Source: Candidatus Eiseniibacteriota bacterium
GTDB lineage: Bacteria; JAFGKV01
Direction of reading: 5' to 3'
Assembly: GCA_025453925.1 (NCBI GenBank)
Contig: JALOPK010000079.1
Coordinates: forward strand, 1 to 11,506
DNA: 11,506 bases
Positions 1-7,141 of this stretch are shown here, piece by piece. Under the pieces are notes generated by a model, which did not search any database, was not told the DNA's origin, and was given only the letters and a program-made list of their open reading frames with translations. The position numbers and the translations under genes are program-made. Position 1 is the first letter of the stretch. Every line of letters starts with the position of its first letter.

Positions 1-2
1 CC

Positions 3-1442
3 TGGGTCGAGGAAACGCTCGTCGGGGCGGCAGACTACGCGTCCTTGGCCATTGACGATGCAGGCGGTGTGTTCTTCAGATACCATGTGGATGAGCCGTT
101 CGGCGGGATCCGGGAGTTGCGGCTGTCCGCGAAGGCTCAGGGGGTGTGGGAGACGGACACGGTATCCCAGGCCGAGGTTGTGGGGATCTACACGGCCTTG
201 GCCATGGACTCAAGCGGTCTACTCCACGCCTGCTATGTGAACGCTGAGGGTGGAGACATTCGCTACGTGGTGCAGACTGGTGACGGGTGGGATGTACAGG
301 CCGTGGGTCAGGTCGGTATCGATCTTTCCATGGCCCTGGATCCTCAGGGATACCCGCATGTCGGCTTCTACGATGACGAGGCCGATGCCGTATGCTATGC
401 GTTCATGAACGGTTCCGGCTGGCATATGGAGACGGTCCAACCGGATCTCTGGACGGGTGGCGGGTACACATCGGTAGCCGTTGGCAATGACGGAATCGCG
501 TGCATGATCTATCGCGTGAACTCCGAGTTGACGTATGCCGTGAGGAGTGATTCCGGATGGACGATCGAGACGGTGACGCCGGATCAAGGGTTCTACACGA
601 GCCTGAAGCTTGACGCGGCAGGTTATCCCCACATCGCCCATCACTCGTGGGCCGATCGGATGTGTTACACGTATCAGGATGGGGCCGGCTGGCATACGGA
701 GGTCGCCGACAACGACGGCGAGGGCGGGATGTACTGCTCCCTGGCCTTGGATGGGGCAGGGTTCCCCCACATGACGTACTTTGACAACTTCCCCGACGAT
801 GTCCGGTACGCGTACAAGGATGCCCAGGGGTGGCATGTGGAGACGGTGGACGCTCAGAACGATGTGGGCAAGCATACCTCGCTCGCCATCGATCCCCAGG
901 GACGACCCTGTGTGAGCTATCTATACGGCCAGGCCGTCGATTTGCGGTTTGCCTACCGAGACGCCGGGGCGTGGCACCGGGCGACCATCGCCAGCGAAGG
1001 CAGGGTGGGGGAATGGTCGCGGCTCGCGGTGGACGACATGGGCCGTCCTCACGTGATCTACTATGACGAGACGCGAGGCGACCTCATGTACGCGCACGCG
1101 GATGCGGTGGCCGCTGATTCCTGGGAGAGCGGAATCGTCAGGTCCGGCACGCTCACGCTCTTGAGCGTGGGCCCCAATCCGGCCTCAACGCTGACCAGCA
1201 TCTCCTTCAACATTCGCTCAGAGGATCCCAGCCGGGTTCAGCCCACAAGCATCCGGTTGTTCGACCTGAGTGGCCGGGAGGTGCGCGCACACGAATACAT
1301 GCTTCCTGCTGGTGAACATCAGGTCTCGATCCCGCTGACCGATCTGGGGCTGCGTGCTCCCACCGCCGGTGTGTACTACCTGCAAGTGAGAGTGAACGAT
1401 TCCTCGGCTCAGGACGGTGCCCCACTGATCATCGTGCCGTAG
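3..1442 (+). CDS. Secreted repeat protein with C-terminal FlgD-Ig/T9SS-type sorting domain (5' partial)
   Basis: The reading frame is open to the left edge, so the N-terminus and any signal peptide lie outside the window. The visible ~479 residues hold about eight degenerate repeats of ~45 residues. Each has the pattern S-L-A-x-D-x-x-G-x-P-H-x-x-Y-x-D, then x-Y-A-x-x-x-x-x-G-W-H-x-E-T-V, typical of beta-propeller-like extracellular proteins. The last ~95 residues begin around L-L-S-V-G-P-N-P-A-S, continue through L-F-D-L-S-G-R-E-V and A-G-V-Y-Y-L-Q-V, and match the FlgD-Ig / Por-secretion C-terminal sorting fold. By family knowledge this tail directs export or surface attachment; the repeat ligand is unknown. 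A TTG at 45 could be read as a start, but the repeat pattern continues upstream of it (W-V-E-E-T-L-V-G), so the gene is truncated by the window. It converges on the next gene across a hairpin. The function of the repeats is not recognised. Confidence 0.85.
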   Translation, partial: WVEETLVGAADYASLAIDDAGGVFFRYHVDEPFGGIRELRLSAKAQGVWETDTVSQAEVVGIYTALAMDSSGLLHACYVNAEGGDIRYVVQTGDGWDVQAVGQVGIDLSMALDPQGYPHVGFYDDEADAVCYAFMNGSGWHMETVQPDLWTGGGYTSVAVGNDGIACMIYRVNSELTYAVRSDSGWTIETVTPDQGFYTSLKLDAAGYPHIAHHSWADRMCYTYQDGAGWHTEVADNDGEGGMYCSLALDGAGFPHMTYFDNFPDDVRYAYKDAQGWHVETVDAQNDVGKHTSLAIDPQGRPCVSYLYGQAVDLRFAYRDAGAWHRATIASEGRVGEWSRLAVDDMGRPHVIYYDETRGDLMYAHADAVAADSWESGIVRSGTLTLLSVGPNPASTLTSISFNIRSEDPSRVQPTSIRLFDLSGREVRAHEYMLPAGEHQVSIPLTDLGLRAPTAGVYYLQVRVNDSSAQDGAPLIIVP

Positions 1443-1505
1443 CTGGAGAGACATCCGCGGTCCCGCACCGTCAGACCGGAGTTCCTCCACGAGTCTCCCA
1501 TGACA

Positions 1506-1535
1506 CGGGCCTGGCCGATGATTCGGCCAGGCCCG
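1506..1535. terminator. Perfect 12-bp hairpin between convergent genes
   Basis: The arms at 1506-1517 (core GGGCCTGGCCG) and 1524-1535 are exact reverse complements around a 6-nt loop, ATGATT. The hairpin sits in the 109-bp gap between the stop codons of the two convergent secreted-protein genes. Neither side has a clear T-tract, so it is a candidate bidirectional terminator or mRNA 3'-end stabiliser rather than a classical intrinsic terminator. Confidence 0.6.
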
Positions 1536-1551
1536 CACGGCGAGTATGTGT

Positions 1552-3588
1552 CTACCTGATCCGCACCACGAGGCGGCTGCTGCGTTCGCTGCCCGCTTGG
1601 AGCGTGCCCACGTAGACGCCGGCTCCTGCCGGCTGATTCTCCACGTCGAAGCCATCCCACTGCGCCACATGGGTGCCGGCGCCGAGATGCCCATCGACCA
1701 GAGTTCGAACCGCCCGTCCCGCAAGATCGTGCACCACGAGCGTGATCTGTGTCGCACGCGGGACGTCGTACTTGAATGTCGTTTCAGTGCTGAACGGGTT
1801 CGGCTCACACGACGAGAGCCTGAGGCGCAACGGAAGCCCCGGCCCCTGGTCGCCGGACACCACTACCTCCGCGAACCAATCAAGCGTCCGCTCGACAATG
1901 GCCTGGGCCGCGCTCTGGTCCGACATCTGCTCAAGCCCGATGCCGAGATAGACCGCCTTGTGGACACCGCTGTCATATCGGAGGGCGCCGATCTTGGTCG
2001 ATCCCGTATAGGTGAGAATCGGTACCGATGTGCCCGAGAAGCTCTCGACCCACTCGGGATACCGGTCGTAGACGTTGGTGATGTTGAAGGCAAGCCCGTC
2101 GGTGATCGGATCGCCGACCACACCAACCATGCTGTTGACCCCGGAGTTGTCGTTCACGTACCGGGCGTCGAGATACGTGTTGTAGAACGCTTGCGCCTCA
2201 GGGAAGTAACTGTTCCCTCCCGCATCGAAGACGTCCCAGCCAATGTCCTGCCCCGCCAGGAAGAGGTTGCCGCCTCGGTCCAGGTAGCGGGCAAGCAAGG
2301 TGATGTCTGCCGGCGTCACCGCAGGGAATCCCCACGACACGTTCCAGAAGATGCTTTTGAACAGACTCGTGTCGACTGCGTCGGCCAGCGGCAGCAGATC
2401 AGGCTCCGTCATGCTGGTGAACTCCACTCCGGCGCTGTCGAAGAACGCGGCGTAGATCTCCTCGAATTCCTCACCGCCATCGTCATCCACGAACAGGATG
2501 CGGCCTTCGGGGACGATCCCGAAGTACCCCTGGCTGAAGCCGTAGCCATACTCATCATCGAGGTTCTGGCCGAAGAGGCCTGCCTTGATGGATCCCGGGG
2601 TACTACCGGTCTGGATCTCGAGATCAAACGCCTTGGTCCCGCCGGCGGGAATAGTGATGTTGAGAGTATCCCCGGAGAAAGGCCCCACCATCAGGGCATA
2701 GGTCCAGTCCGACCCCGTCACCACCGCGTCCATGGCGAGGCGGACATGCAGCGGGTTCACGCCATCATTGACGAGAGTGTAGTGCTTGGAATACGCCTGG
2801 TTCGGTTCCAGCCAGTCCGCCAGCGGATCCTGCGTCTCGATGATGTAGGTGGGCAGGTCGATACCGGCCTGGAGCACCTCCTTGGTGGCGTCGGTCTGGA
2901 GCCAGGAGACTATGGCGAGGTCGGCAGTATTCCAGTTGGCCCCGATCTCGCCTGCCAGGCGGAAACGGAGCGTGTCGCCCGGCGCGAGGGCCGGGATGGG
3001 GATTCCCGTCGCGTCGGGGAGCATCTTTCGCATGACATCCGGGAACACCGTTTCCCCGTTGTTCCCGGGAGGCGATGGATAGACGATCATGCGTTCGATG
3101 ACTGCGGTGCGGAGGAAGAGATCGGTGTCATCGATCGGGTCAACCCCGATCAGGGTGATGTTGCAGATGAGACTGTCCCGCTGTTCCACCCGTTCCACGG
3201 AGAGCGCGACGGGTGGAGGCATATTCAACCGTTCCCACATCTGGCTCACCATGGCGTCGGGATCACCCGGCACGCCGAAGTTGGTGCCATCCATGACATA
3301 GTTGGGCACCCCCTCAATGCCGTAGTACCCGATTCGAGCGCGGTTCTCGACAGTGTTCTCCACGTACATGGGATCGTTCGCGCCCGGCCACCATGCGTGG
3401 TACCGCACCGAGACCACGCCGCCGAAATGGGTCGAGAAGAACTCCTGGAGCTTGGGATTGTTTTGGGCGCATGGGCCGCAACTGGAGTTGGTCGCCTCCT
3501 CAAGCAGCACGATGCGTCGTGGGGTCGCCGACGCGAGGCTGGTGCACATCAGGAGAAGCGAGAGAACGATGAACAGGCGGCGGCTCAT
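1552..3588 (-). CDS. Secreted Omp28-like thioredoxin-fold protein with C-terminal FlgD-Ig sorting domain
   Basis: This 678-residue protein starts at an ATG preceded by GGAGG (3593-3597). Residues 1-21 form a signal peptide: basic MSRR, a hydrophobic run, then S-L-A-S-A. The head (about 25-230) is Omp28/thioredoxin-like, with C37-G-P-C40 after L-L-E-E-A-T-N and a G-V-P motif whose Pro95 sits where thioredoxins have the cis-proline. A middle Ig-like stretch contains D-P-L-A-D-W-L-E-P-N. About 375-590 is an alpha/beta domain beginning I-L-F-V-D-D-D-G-G, with G-G-N-L-F-L-A-G-Q-D further on, resembling glutamine-amidotransferase/ThuA-like folds without an obvious catalytic triad. The C-terminus (about 600-678: P-N-P-F-S, then H-D-L-A-G-R-A-V-R, A-G-V-Y-V-G) is a FlgD-Ig sorting tail like that of its convergent neighbour. 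Likely extracytoplasmic or cell-surface; a disulphide-related role is inferred from CGPC only. The substrate is unknown. Confidence 0.85.
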   Translation of the reverse strand: MSRRLFIVLSLLLMCTSLASATPRRIVLLEEATNSSCGPCAQNNPKLQEFFSTHFGGVVSVRYHAWWPGANDPMYVENTVENRARIGYYGIEGVPNYVMDGTNFGVPGDPDAMVSQMWERLNMPPPVALSVERVEQRDSLICNITLIGVDPIDDTDLFLRTAVIERMIVYPSPPGNNGETVFPDVMRKMLPDATGIPIPALAPGDTLRFRLAGEIGANWNTADLAIVSWLQTDATKEVLQAGIDLPTYIIETQDPLADWLEPNQAYSKHYTLVNDGVNPLHVRLAMDAVVTGSDWTYALMVGPFSGDTLNITIPAGGTKAFDLEIQTGSTPGSIKAGLFGQNLDDEYGYGFSQGYFGIVPEGRILFVDDDGGEEFEEIYAAFFDSAGVEFTSMTEPDLLPLADAVDTSLFKSIFWNVSWGFPAVTPADITLLARYLDRGGNLFLAGQDIGWDVFDAGGNSYFPEAQAFYNTYLDARYVNDNSGVNSMVGVVGDPITDGLAFNITNVYDRYPEWVESFSGTSVPILTYTGSTKIGALRYDSGVHKAVYLGIGLEQMSDQSAAQAIVERTLDWFAEVVVSGDQGPGLPLRLRLSSCEPNPFSTETTFKYDVPRATQITLVVHDLAGRAVRTLVDGHLGAGTHVAQWDGFDVENQPAGAGVYVGTLQAGSERSSRLVVRIR

Positions 3589-3619
3589 GATTCCTCCATG
3601 GTGGGGGGATGGAGTGAGT

Positions 3620-3637
3620 ATTAGGGAGATTAGGGAG
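3620..3637. repeat. Perfect tandem duplication of 9 bp (ATTAGGGAG x2)
   Basis: Two adjacent identical copies of ATTAGGGAG occupy 3620-3628 and 3629-3637, 32-49 bp upstream of the start of the minus-strand Omp28-like gene. On the minus strand they read CTCCCTAAT twice, in an otherwise short intergenic region. The position suits a promoter-proximal element, but no confident -10/-35 pair is visible and the repeat may be simple slippage. Confidence 0.6.
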
Positions 3638-3687
3638 CCATAGATTCGCGCCCGGCGGGATGCACGTCAAGAACGGCCACGTGCTTC

Positions 3688-4224
3688 GTGTCGATCATCA
3701 CCGCCAGCGAGTTGCTGCACGGGGTACAGGGAGCCGCAACTCCGCACCAGCGGGCCGGGAGGTCCGTCTTCGTCGAAGGCGTCCTGGATCGCTTCTCCTT
3801 GCTCAGCGTTGATCGTGCAACGGCTCGGGCACACGCGGAGTTGTGGGCCACCCTCGAGGCCGCAGACATCCGCATTGGCGCTTTGGACATTTGGCTCGCC
3901 GCCACGTGCATCGCCCACGGGCTGACCATGGTCACTGCCAACATCCGTGAATTCGCCCGGGTCCCCGGGCTTCAGGTCGAAGCCTGGAGCGAGGCCGGGT
4001 GGCGTCTGGGATCAGAAGCAGTACCCGACCGAGACCTCGGCGTCGAAGCCTTGCATGAAGGTGAGGAGGCCCTTGATCGCATCGGGGTGGTCGGAAGGCC
4101 CGGGGCGCTCCCACACGAGATCGACCAGGGGAACGCCGTAGCCGAAGCGGAGCACGCCGCTGAATCCGGGATTCCAGATCCAGCGATGCCCGATGTTGAG
4201 CCCGACGACGGCGCCGCGCACTGA
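3688..4224 (+). pseudogene. vapC: VapC-like PIN-domain toxin, N-terminally truncated remnant
   Basis: About 100 residues (3688 to ~3987) match the VapC/PIN ribonuclease family. S-I-I-T-A-S-E-L-L-H-G-V carries the conserved Glu8, I-G-A-L-D-I-W-L-A-A the acidic Asp67, and V-T-A-N-I-R-E-F the T-x-N motif, ending at V-P-G-L-Q-V-E-A-W. VapC toxins are usually ~130 residues and open with an L-D-T-N/S motif supplying the first catalytic Asp. That segment is absent here: in-frame codons upstream of 3688 do not resemble it, and stops lie at 3622-3624 and 3631-3633. The apparent GTG start has no Shine-Dalgarno sequence. After ~3987 the frame continues to 4224 only as the antisense of the downstream barrel gene, so the native stop also seems lost. 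No VapB-type antitoxin gene is adjacent. It is most likely an inactive relic of a toxin-antitoxin locus. Confidence 0.7.
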
Positions 4225-4593
4225 GTAGGGGTGGGTGAGCGTCTCACCATCGACCTTCTCTTCGTACTCGTCCTCGAAATCTTTGAAGGTCAGGAACGGA
4301 CCCCAGAAGCGGCCGGAGAACTGACCGGGCCGATGCCGGCGGTAGCCGACCCCCAGCGTGTATCCGGAGCCACTCGGGGAATCGATGATCGAACCCTCCA
4401 CCTCCAGCGCGTCACGGGTGCCGAACAGGTGCTCGTACTTCACCGAGTACTCCCGCCACAGCAACTCCAGCACGCCCACCTGCACGCCGTTATGGTGGGG
4501 GGGCCTCACCGGAATCACTCCTTCATCGGCGCGTCCGACTGAGGTGATGGCCATGCAGAATGCTATGCCGGGAATGATCGCTCTTCGTGTCAC
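4012..4593 (-). CDS. Small outer-membrane beta-barrel protein (DUF3575-like)
   Basis: This 193-residue protein starts at GTG 4593, chosen because AAAGGAGG (4598-4605) lies 4 nt upstream and a signal peptide follows at once: T-R-R-A-I-I-P-G-I-A-F-C-M-A-I-T-S-V, with likely cleavage after G-R-A. A longer upstream frame would bury the signal. The mature chain alternates short amphipathic strands with polar turns: G-V-Q-V-G-V-L-E-L-L-W-R-E-Y-S-V-K-Y-E, then Y-T-L-G-V-G-Y-R-R, W-G-P-F-L-T-F, and G-L-N-I-G-H-R-W. It ends G-Y-C-F, giving the C-terminal Phe read by the BAM machinery. The layout resembles DUF3575-type 8-strand barrels. The function is unknown. Its 3' half is overlapped antisense by the run-on frame of the VapC relic. 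Confidence 0.75.
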   Translation of the reverse strand: MTRRAIIPGIAFCMAITSVGRADEGVIPVRPPHHNGVQVGVLELLWREYSVKYEHLFGTRDALEVEGSIIDSPSGSGYTLGVGYRRHRPGQFSGRFWGPFLTFKDFEDEYEEKVDGETLTHPYSVRGAVVGLNIGHRWIWNPGFSGVLRFGYGVPLVDLVWERPGPSDHPDAIKGLLTFMQGFDAEVSVGYCF

Positions 4594-4597
4594 GGGT

Positions 4598-4605
4598 CCT
4601 CCTTT
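4598..4605 (-). promoter_or_regulatory. Shine-Dalgarno site fixing the start of the barrel gene
   Basis: AAAGGAGG on the minus strand, 4 nt before GTG 4593. It decides for this start over an in-frame ATG ~95 nt upstream, which would put 32 extra residues ahead of the signal peptide. Confidence 0.75.
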
Positions 4606-4933
4606 GTGATGAGCTTGGTTGTGCCTCGGAACCGGGCCATGACGGCCGCCGGTTGCTGCTCCAGGCAACAAGCGTGCCGAGGCCCGCACCGCAGATCTGA
4701 CTCGCGAGCGACCGAGCTTGCCTCGACGCGCCCTCCAATTCGATCAGCAGGCGAAGGGCGCTACCGAGCAGCGACCGGCCCCGAACCCAATCGTCGCTCC
4801 CTCGGGACAGACCGTCCTCGGGAGATGACGGCTGACCGATCCTTGCGTGGGCGGTGTCATCCTCCGAAATGAGCAAACACCGCATGTGCGCCGATCCGTC
4901 ACTCGCGCCGGCCACCGGCACGAGTCCCAAGTC
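4606..4933. other. Gene-free region between divergent barrel and TonB-receptor genes
   Basis: Both strands have open frames here, but none has a Shine-Dalgarno site, a recognisable domain or plausible composition. Small inverted repeats are present (GTTGC/GCAAC at 4652-4656 and 4665-4669; CCGTC/GACGG at 4812-4816 and 4827-4831). I see no convincing minus-strand promoter for the barrel gene and no RNA gene. Confidence 0.5.
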
Positions 4934-4962
4934 TTGACCGGGGTGTACGCCGGGCCTACACT
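4934..4962 (+). promoter_or_regulatory. Sigma70-like promoter of the TonB-dependent receptor gene
   Basis: TTGACC (4934-4939) and TACACT (4957-4962) are separated by exactly 17 bp, each with one or two mismatches to the -35/-10 consensus. The predicted transcription start is near 4969, giving a ~133-nt leader before the GTG at 5103. Confidence 0.6.
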
Positions 4963-4968
4963 GGACGC

Positions 4969-5102
4969 CTTCTTCTCACATAGCTCCGACCGGAGATCCC
5001 TACCGTCAGGTGACCACGGGACTCCGGCACGAGCCTGAGGTTCAGGTTCAAGGGCCAGTGGGGAAACCCGCTGACCTCCCGTGTTCGGAAAGGAGACCCG
5101 CT
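4969..5102 (+). promoter_or_regulatory. Structured 5' leader of the receptor gene; possible cobalamin-riboswitch-like element
   Basis: The leader contains several hairpins: CTCC/GGAG at 4984-4995; CCGT/ACGG at 5003-5019; CCTGA-GGT-TCAGG at 5034-5046; and a 7-bp stem closed by a GAAA tetraloop, CAGTGGG/CCCGCTG, at 5056-5073. Motifs in cobalamin-riboswitch order are GTCAGGTG (5005-5012), GGTTCAAGGG (5045-5054), AGTGGGGAAACCC (5057-5069), GCTGACC (5070-5076) and AGGAGACCCGCTG (5091-5103). The last resembles the B12 box and overlaps the Shine-Dalgarno site. Against this, the canonical GGGAA and CCCGC-ACTGT blocks are degenerate and no closing P1 stem is evident. The hairpins are seen directly; the riboswitch identity is a weak inference. 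Confidence 0.3.
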
Positions 5103-7088
5103 GTGTTCCGTTCCTCCGTGTGCATCTTCGCCGTGCTCCTCTGCGTCACCCCTTCTCTCTTCGCCCAGACACCCGTGGCAGATGACCGTGTCGTGTACGA
5201 ACTCGGCCAGATCGACATCGTCGGCGCCAGAGAGAAGGCCGAACCGCCCGCGGTGAGCGAAGTCAAGGCCGAGACCTTCGATCAGAAGCTGGACGAGTCC
5301 GTGGTCGAGGCTGTGCAGCGCGAGCCGGGGATCGTCGTCACCGTCGGGTCGAAGAACGAGCCCCAGGTGCTGTTCCGCGGGATGTTCCAGGAGCGTATCC
5401 TGGTGCTCTATGACGGTGTCCCCATGGCGGCTCCTTACTATGGCGATCTCGATATGTCGGAGCTTCCGCTGGAGGGGCTCGAGTCCATCACGGCGACCCG
5501 CGGCAATGCGTCTGTCCTGTACGGCCCCAACGCCTTGGGCGGCGTACTCTCGCTCGTCTCCGCCAAGCCCGGCGAACGCGGGAACCTCCGTCTCCTCACG
5601 TCGGTGGACCAGGAGGGCAACTACTCGGCGCGCATGACCCATGGCCGGCGCCTCGGCCCCTGGTACTACCAGGTATCGGCCGGTACACGGCAGTCAGACG
5701 GATGGCGCATGTCGGATGACTTCGAGAGCTTCGTAGAGGACTCCGTGGTGATCGAAGACGGCGATGTTCGTGACAATGCGGACTTCAGCCAGTTCAGTGC
5801 CGAGGCGAAGGTCGGCCGCGAGTGGGAGAAGGCGGAGTTGGCCGTTTCGGGGTCATACGTGGACGCGGAGAAGGGGATCCCGCCGGCAACCTCTCCGGAT
5901 GTGCGCCTGCAGTACTGGGAGTTCCCGACATGGAAGAAGGCAACCGCCACCGCCGCTGGCCGCGTCGCGCTTGCCGAGGCGGTGGAGGTTCGCGGGAATC
6001 TCTTCTACCACAAGTACGACAACGTGCTGAAAGCCTACCGGAACCTCGAGCACACGAGCCTCCGCTACGAGAGCACCTATGACGACTACAGCACCGGCGG
6101 CATGCTCCGCGCCTCCTGGCAGGCGTCGAACAAGATCACCCTCCGGTCTGCTCTCCATCTGTTGATGGACAATCATCGCGCCCAGGGCAATCCCGACGAC
6201 CCCTGGGAGGAATTCGTGGCCCGAACCTACGCCGCGGCGCTGGAGGGCGAGCTGCGGCCAGCAGCGTCGCTCGCGCTGCAGCTCGGCGTGAGCCAGGAGT
6301 GGTACGACTTCGACTCTCTGGAGAACGTCGAGGCTGATGCAGACGCAGTCACGGAACGAACCCGGGATATCGCCGCGCCCGCGTTCAGTGCACTCCTCAC
6401 GTACGCGCCGTCGCTTGAACACCGCCTTACCGCGGCCGTCACCAAGCGCAACCGCTTCCCCACGATGAACCAGCTCTTCGCCAACATCGAGGAGTTCGCG
6501 GCCGAGGATGTGACCACGATCGACCCGGAGCAGGCCATGCAGTACTCTGTGGGGTATGAGTTCAGGCCGCAGGTCGAGCTGGCTGCCGGAGTGGCGGGAT
6601 TCTACTACGACGTCAAGGACCTCATCGAACGGCCAGACCGAGACGCGTTGTTCGCCAACATCGAAAAGGCGAGCTTCACCGGGGCCGAGCTGTGGGCATC
6701 GTACCGTGGCCCCTCGGGGCTCGATGCGACAGTGAACGGCACCCTCGTCGATGCCTCAAATGAGGTGGCTGATGGCGAAGAGCAGGATCTTCCATATGTT
6801 CCCGACTACATGGTGCAGGCCGAGGTCGGGTATCGGTTCGGATTTGGTACGCGGATCGCGCCGTCGTTGACCTATCGCGGCGAAGCGGTGGAGTACAACG
6901 ATGACGGCGAGCCCATGACCGTCCCGAGCTACACCGTCATGGATGTGCGGCTGCACCACGTGCTTGGCTGGGGTGTCACGCTCACACTCCAGGCGACGAA
7001 CCTGCTGGACAGTGATTACGTTCAGGAGATCGGCTATCCGCTTCCGGGCCGCACCATCCGGCTCGGCGTGCAGTACGCATTGGAATAG
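5103..7088 (+). CDS. TonB-dependent outer-membrane receptor
   Basis: This 661-residue protein starts at GTG 5103, preceded by AAAGGAG (5089-5095) with 7-nt spacing and followed by a signal peptide (F-R-S-S-V-C-I-F-A-V-L-L-C-V, then S-L-F-A-Q). In-frame codons upstream to 5010 fall in the leader and are rejected. Residues ~28-41 (V-V-Y-E-L-G-Q-I-D-I-V-G-A) occupy the TonB-box region. Residues ~45-155 form the plug (V-V-E-A-V-Q-R-E-P-G-I; V-L-F-R-G-M; Y-D-G-V-P-M; I-T-A-T-R-G-N-A-S-V-L-Y-G-P-N-A-L-G-G-V). The rest is the 22-strand barrel, with T-N-L-L-D-S-D-Y-V near the end. Length fits the siderophore/B12 receptor families. It would import a scarce ligand using TonB-ExbBD energy. The ligand cannot be fixed, since no transporter or synthesis genes are adjacent; the leader hints at cobalamin. 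The chain ends Y-A-L-E rather than in an aromatic residue. Confidence 0.92.
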   Translation: MFRSSVCIFAVLLCVTPSLFAQTPVADDRVVYELGQIDIVGAREKAEPPAVSEVKAETFDQKLDESVVEAVQREPGIVVTVGSKNEPQVLFRGMFQERILVLYDGVPMAAPYYGDLDMSELPLEGLESITATRGNASVLYGPNALGGVLSLVSAKPGERGNLRLLTSVDQEGNYSARMTHGRRLGPWYYQVSAGTRQSDGWRMSDDFESFVEDSVVIEDGDVRDNADFSQFSAEAKVGREWEKAELAVSGSYVDAEKGIPPATSPDVRLQYWEFPTWKKATATAAGRVALAEAVEVRGNLFYHKYDNVLKAYRNLEHTSLRYESTYDDYSTGGMLRASWQASNKITLRSALHLLMDNHRAQGNPDDPWEEFVARTYAAALEGELRPAASLALQLGVSQEWYDFDSLENVEADADAVTERTRDIAAPAFSALLTYAPSLEHRLTAAVTKRNRFPTMNQLFANIEEFAAEDVTTIDPEQAMQYSVGYEFRPQVELAAGVAGFYYDVKDLIERPDRDALFANIEKASFTGAELWASYRGPSGLDATVNGTLVDASNEVADGEEQDLPYVPDYMVQAEVGYRFGFGTRIAPSLTYRGEAVEYNDDGEPMTVPSYTVMDVRLHHVLGWGVTLTLQATNLLDSDYVQEIGYPLPGRTIRLGVQYALE

Positions 7089-7112
7089 CTGCGGCGGATC
7101 GCCCGCGTCAGA

Positions 7113-7141
7113 TGCCGGTGGCCCGGGCGGGGCCACCGGCA
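7113..7141 (+). terminator. 12-bp hairpin downstream of the TonB-receptor gene
   Basis: TGCCGGTGGCCC (7113-7124) pairs perfectly with 7130-7141 around a 5-nt loop, 24 bp after the receptor stop codon. The downstream sequence is only mildly T-rich (ACTGCTGTTCTCC). It is a likely transcription end for the receptor mRNA. Confidence 0.65.

Noticed and set aside
1546-3624. 692-codon plus-strand open frame
   Set aside because: It is the exact antisense of the Omp28-like gene, has no ribosome site or domain, and has the Arg/His/Val-rich composition of a shadow frame. The minus frame has a signal peptide, CGPC motif and sorting tail.
4523-4930. 135-codon minus-strand open frame upstream of the barrel gene
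   Set aside because: It overlaps the barrel gene's signal-peptide region and has no Shine-Dalgarno site or recognisable domain.
4981-5060. Minus-strand resemblance to a TPP riboswitch (CCCTTGAACCTGA and GTAGGGA)
   Set aside because: The CTGAGA block is missing, the spacing between the two motifs is too long, and the next minus-strand gene is ~390 nt away with its own unstructured ribosome site.
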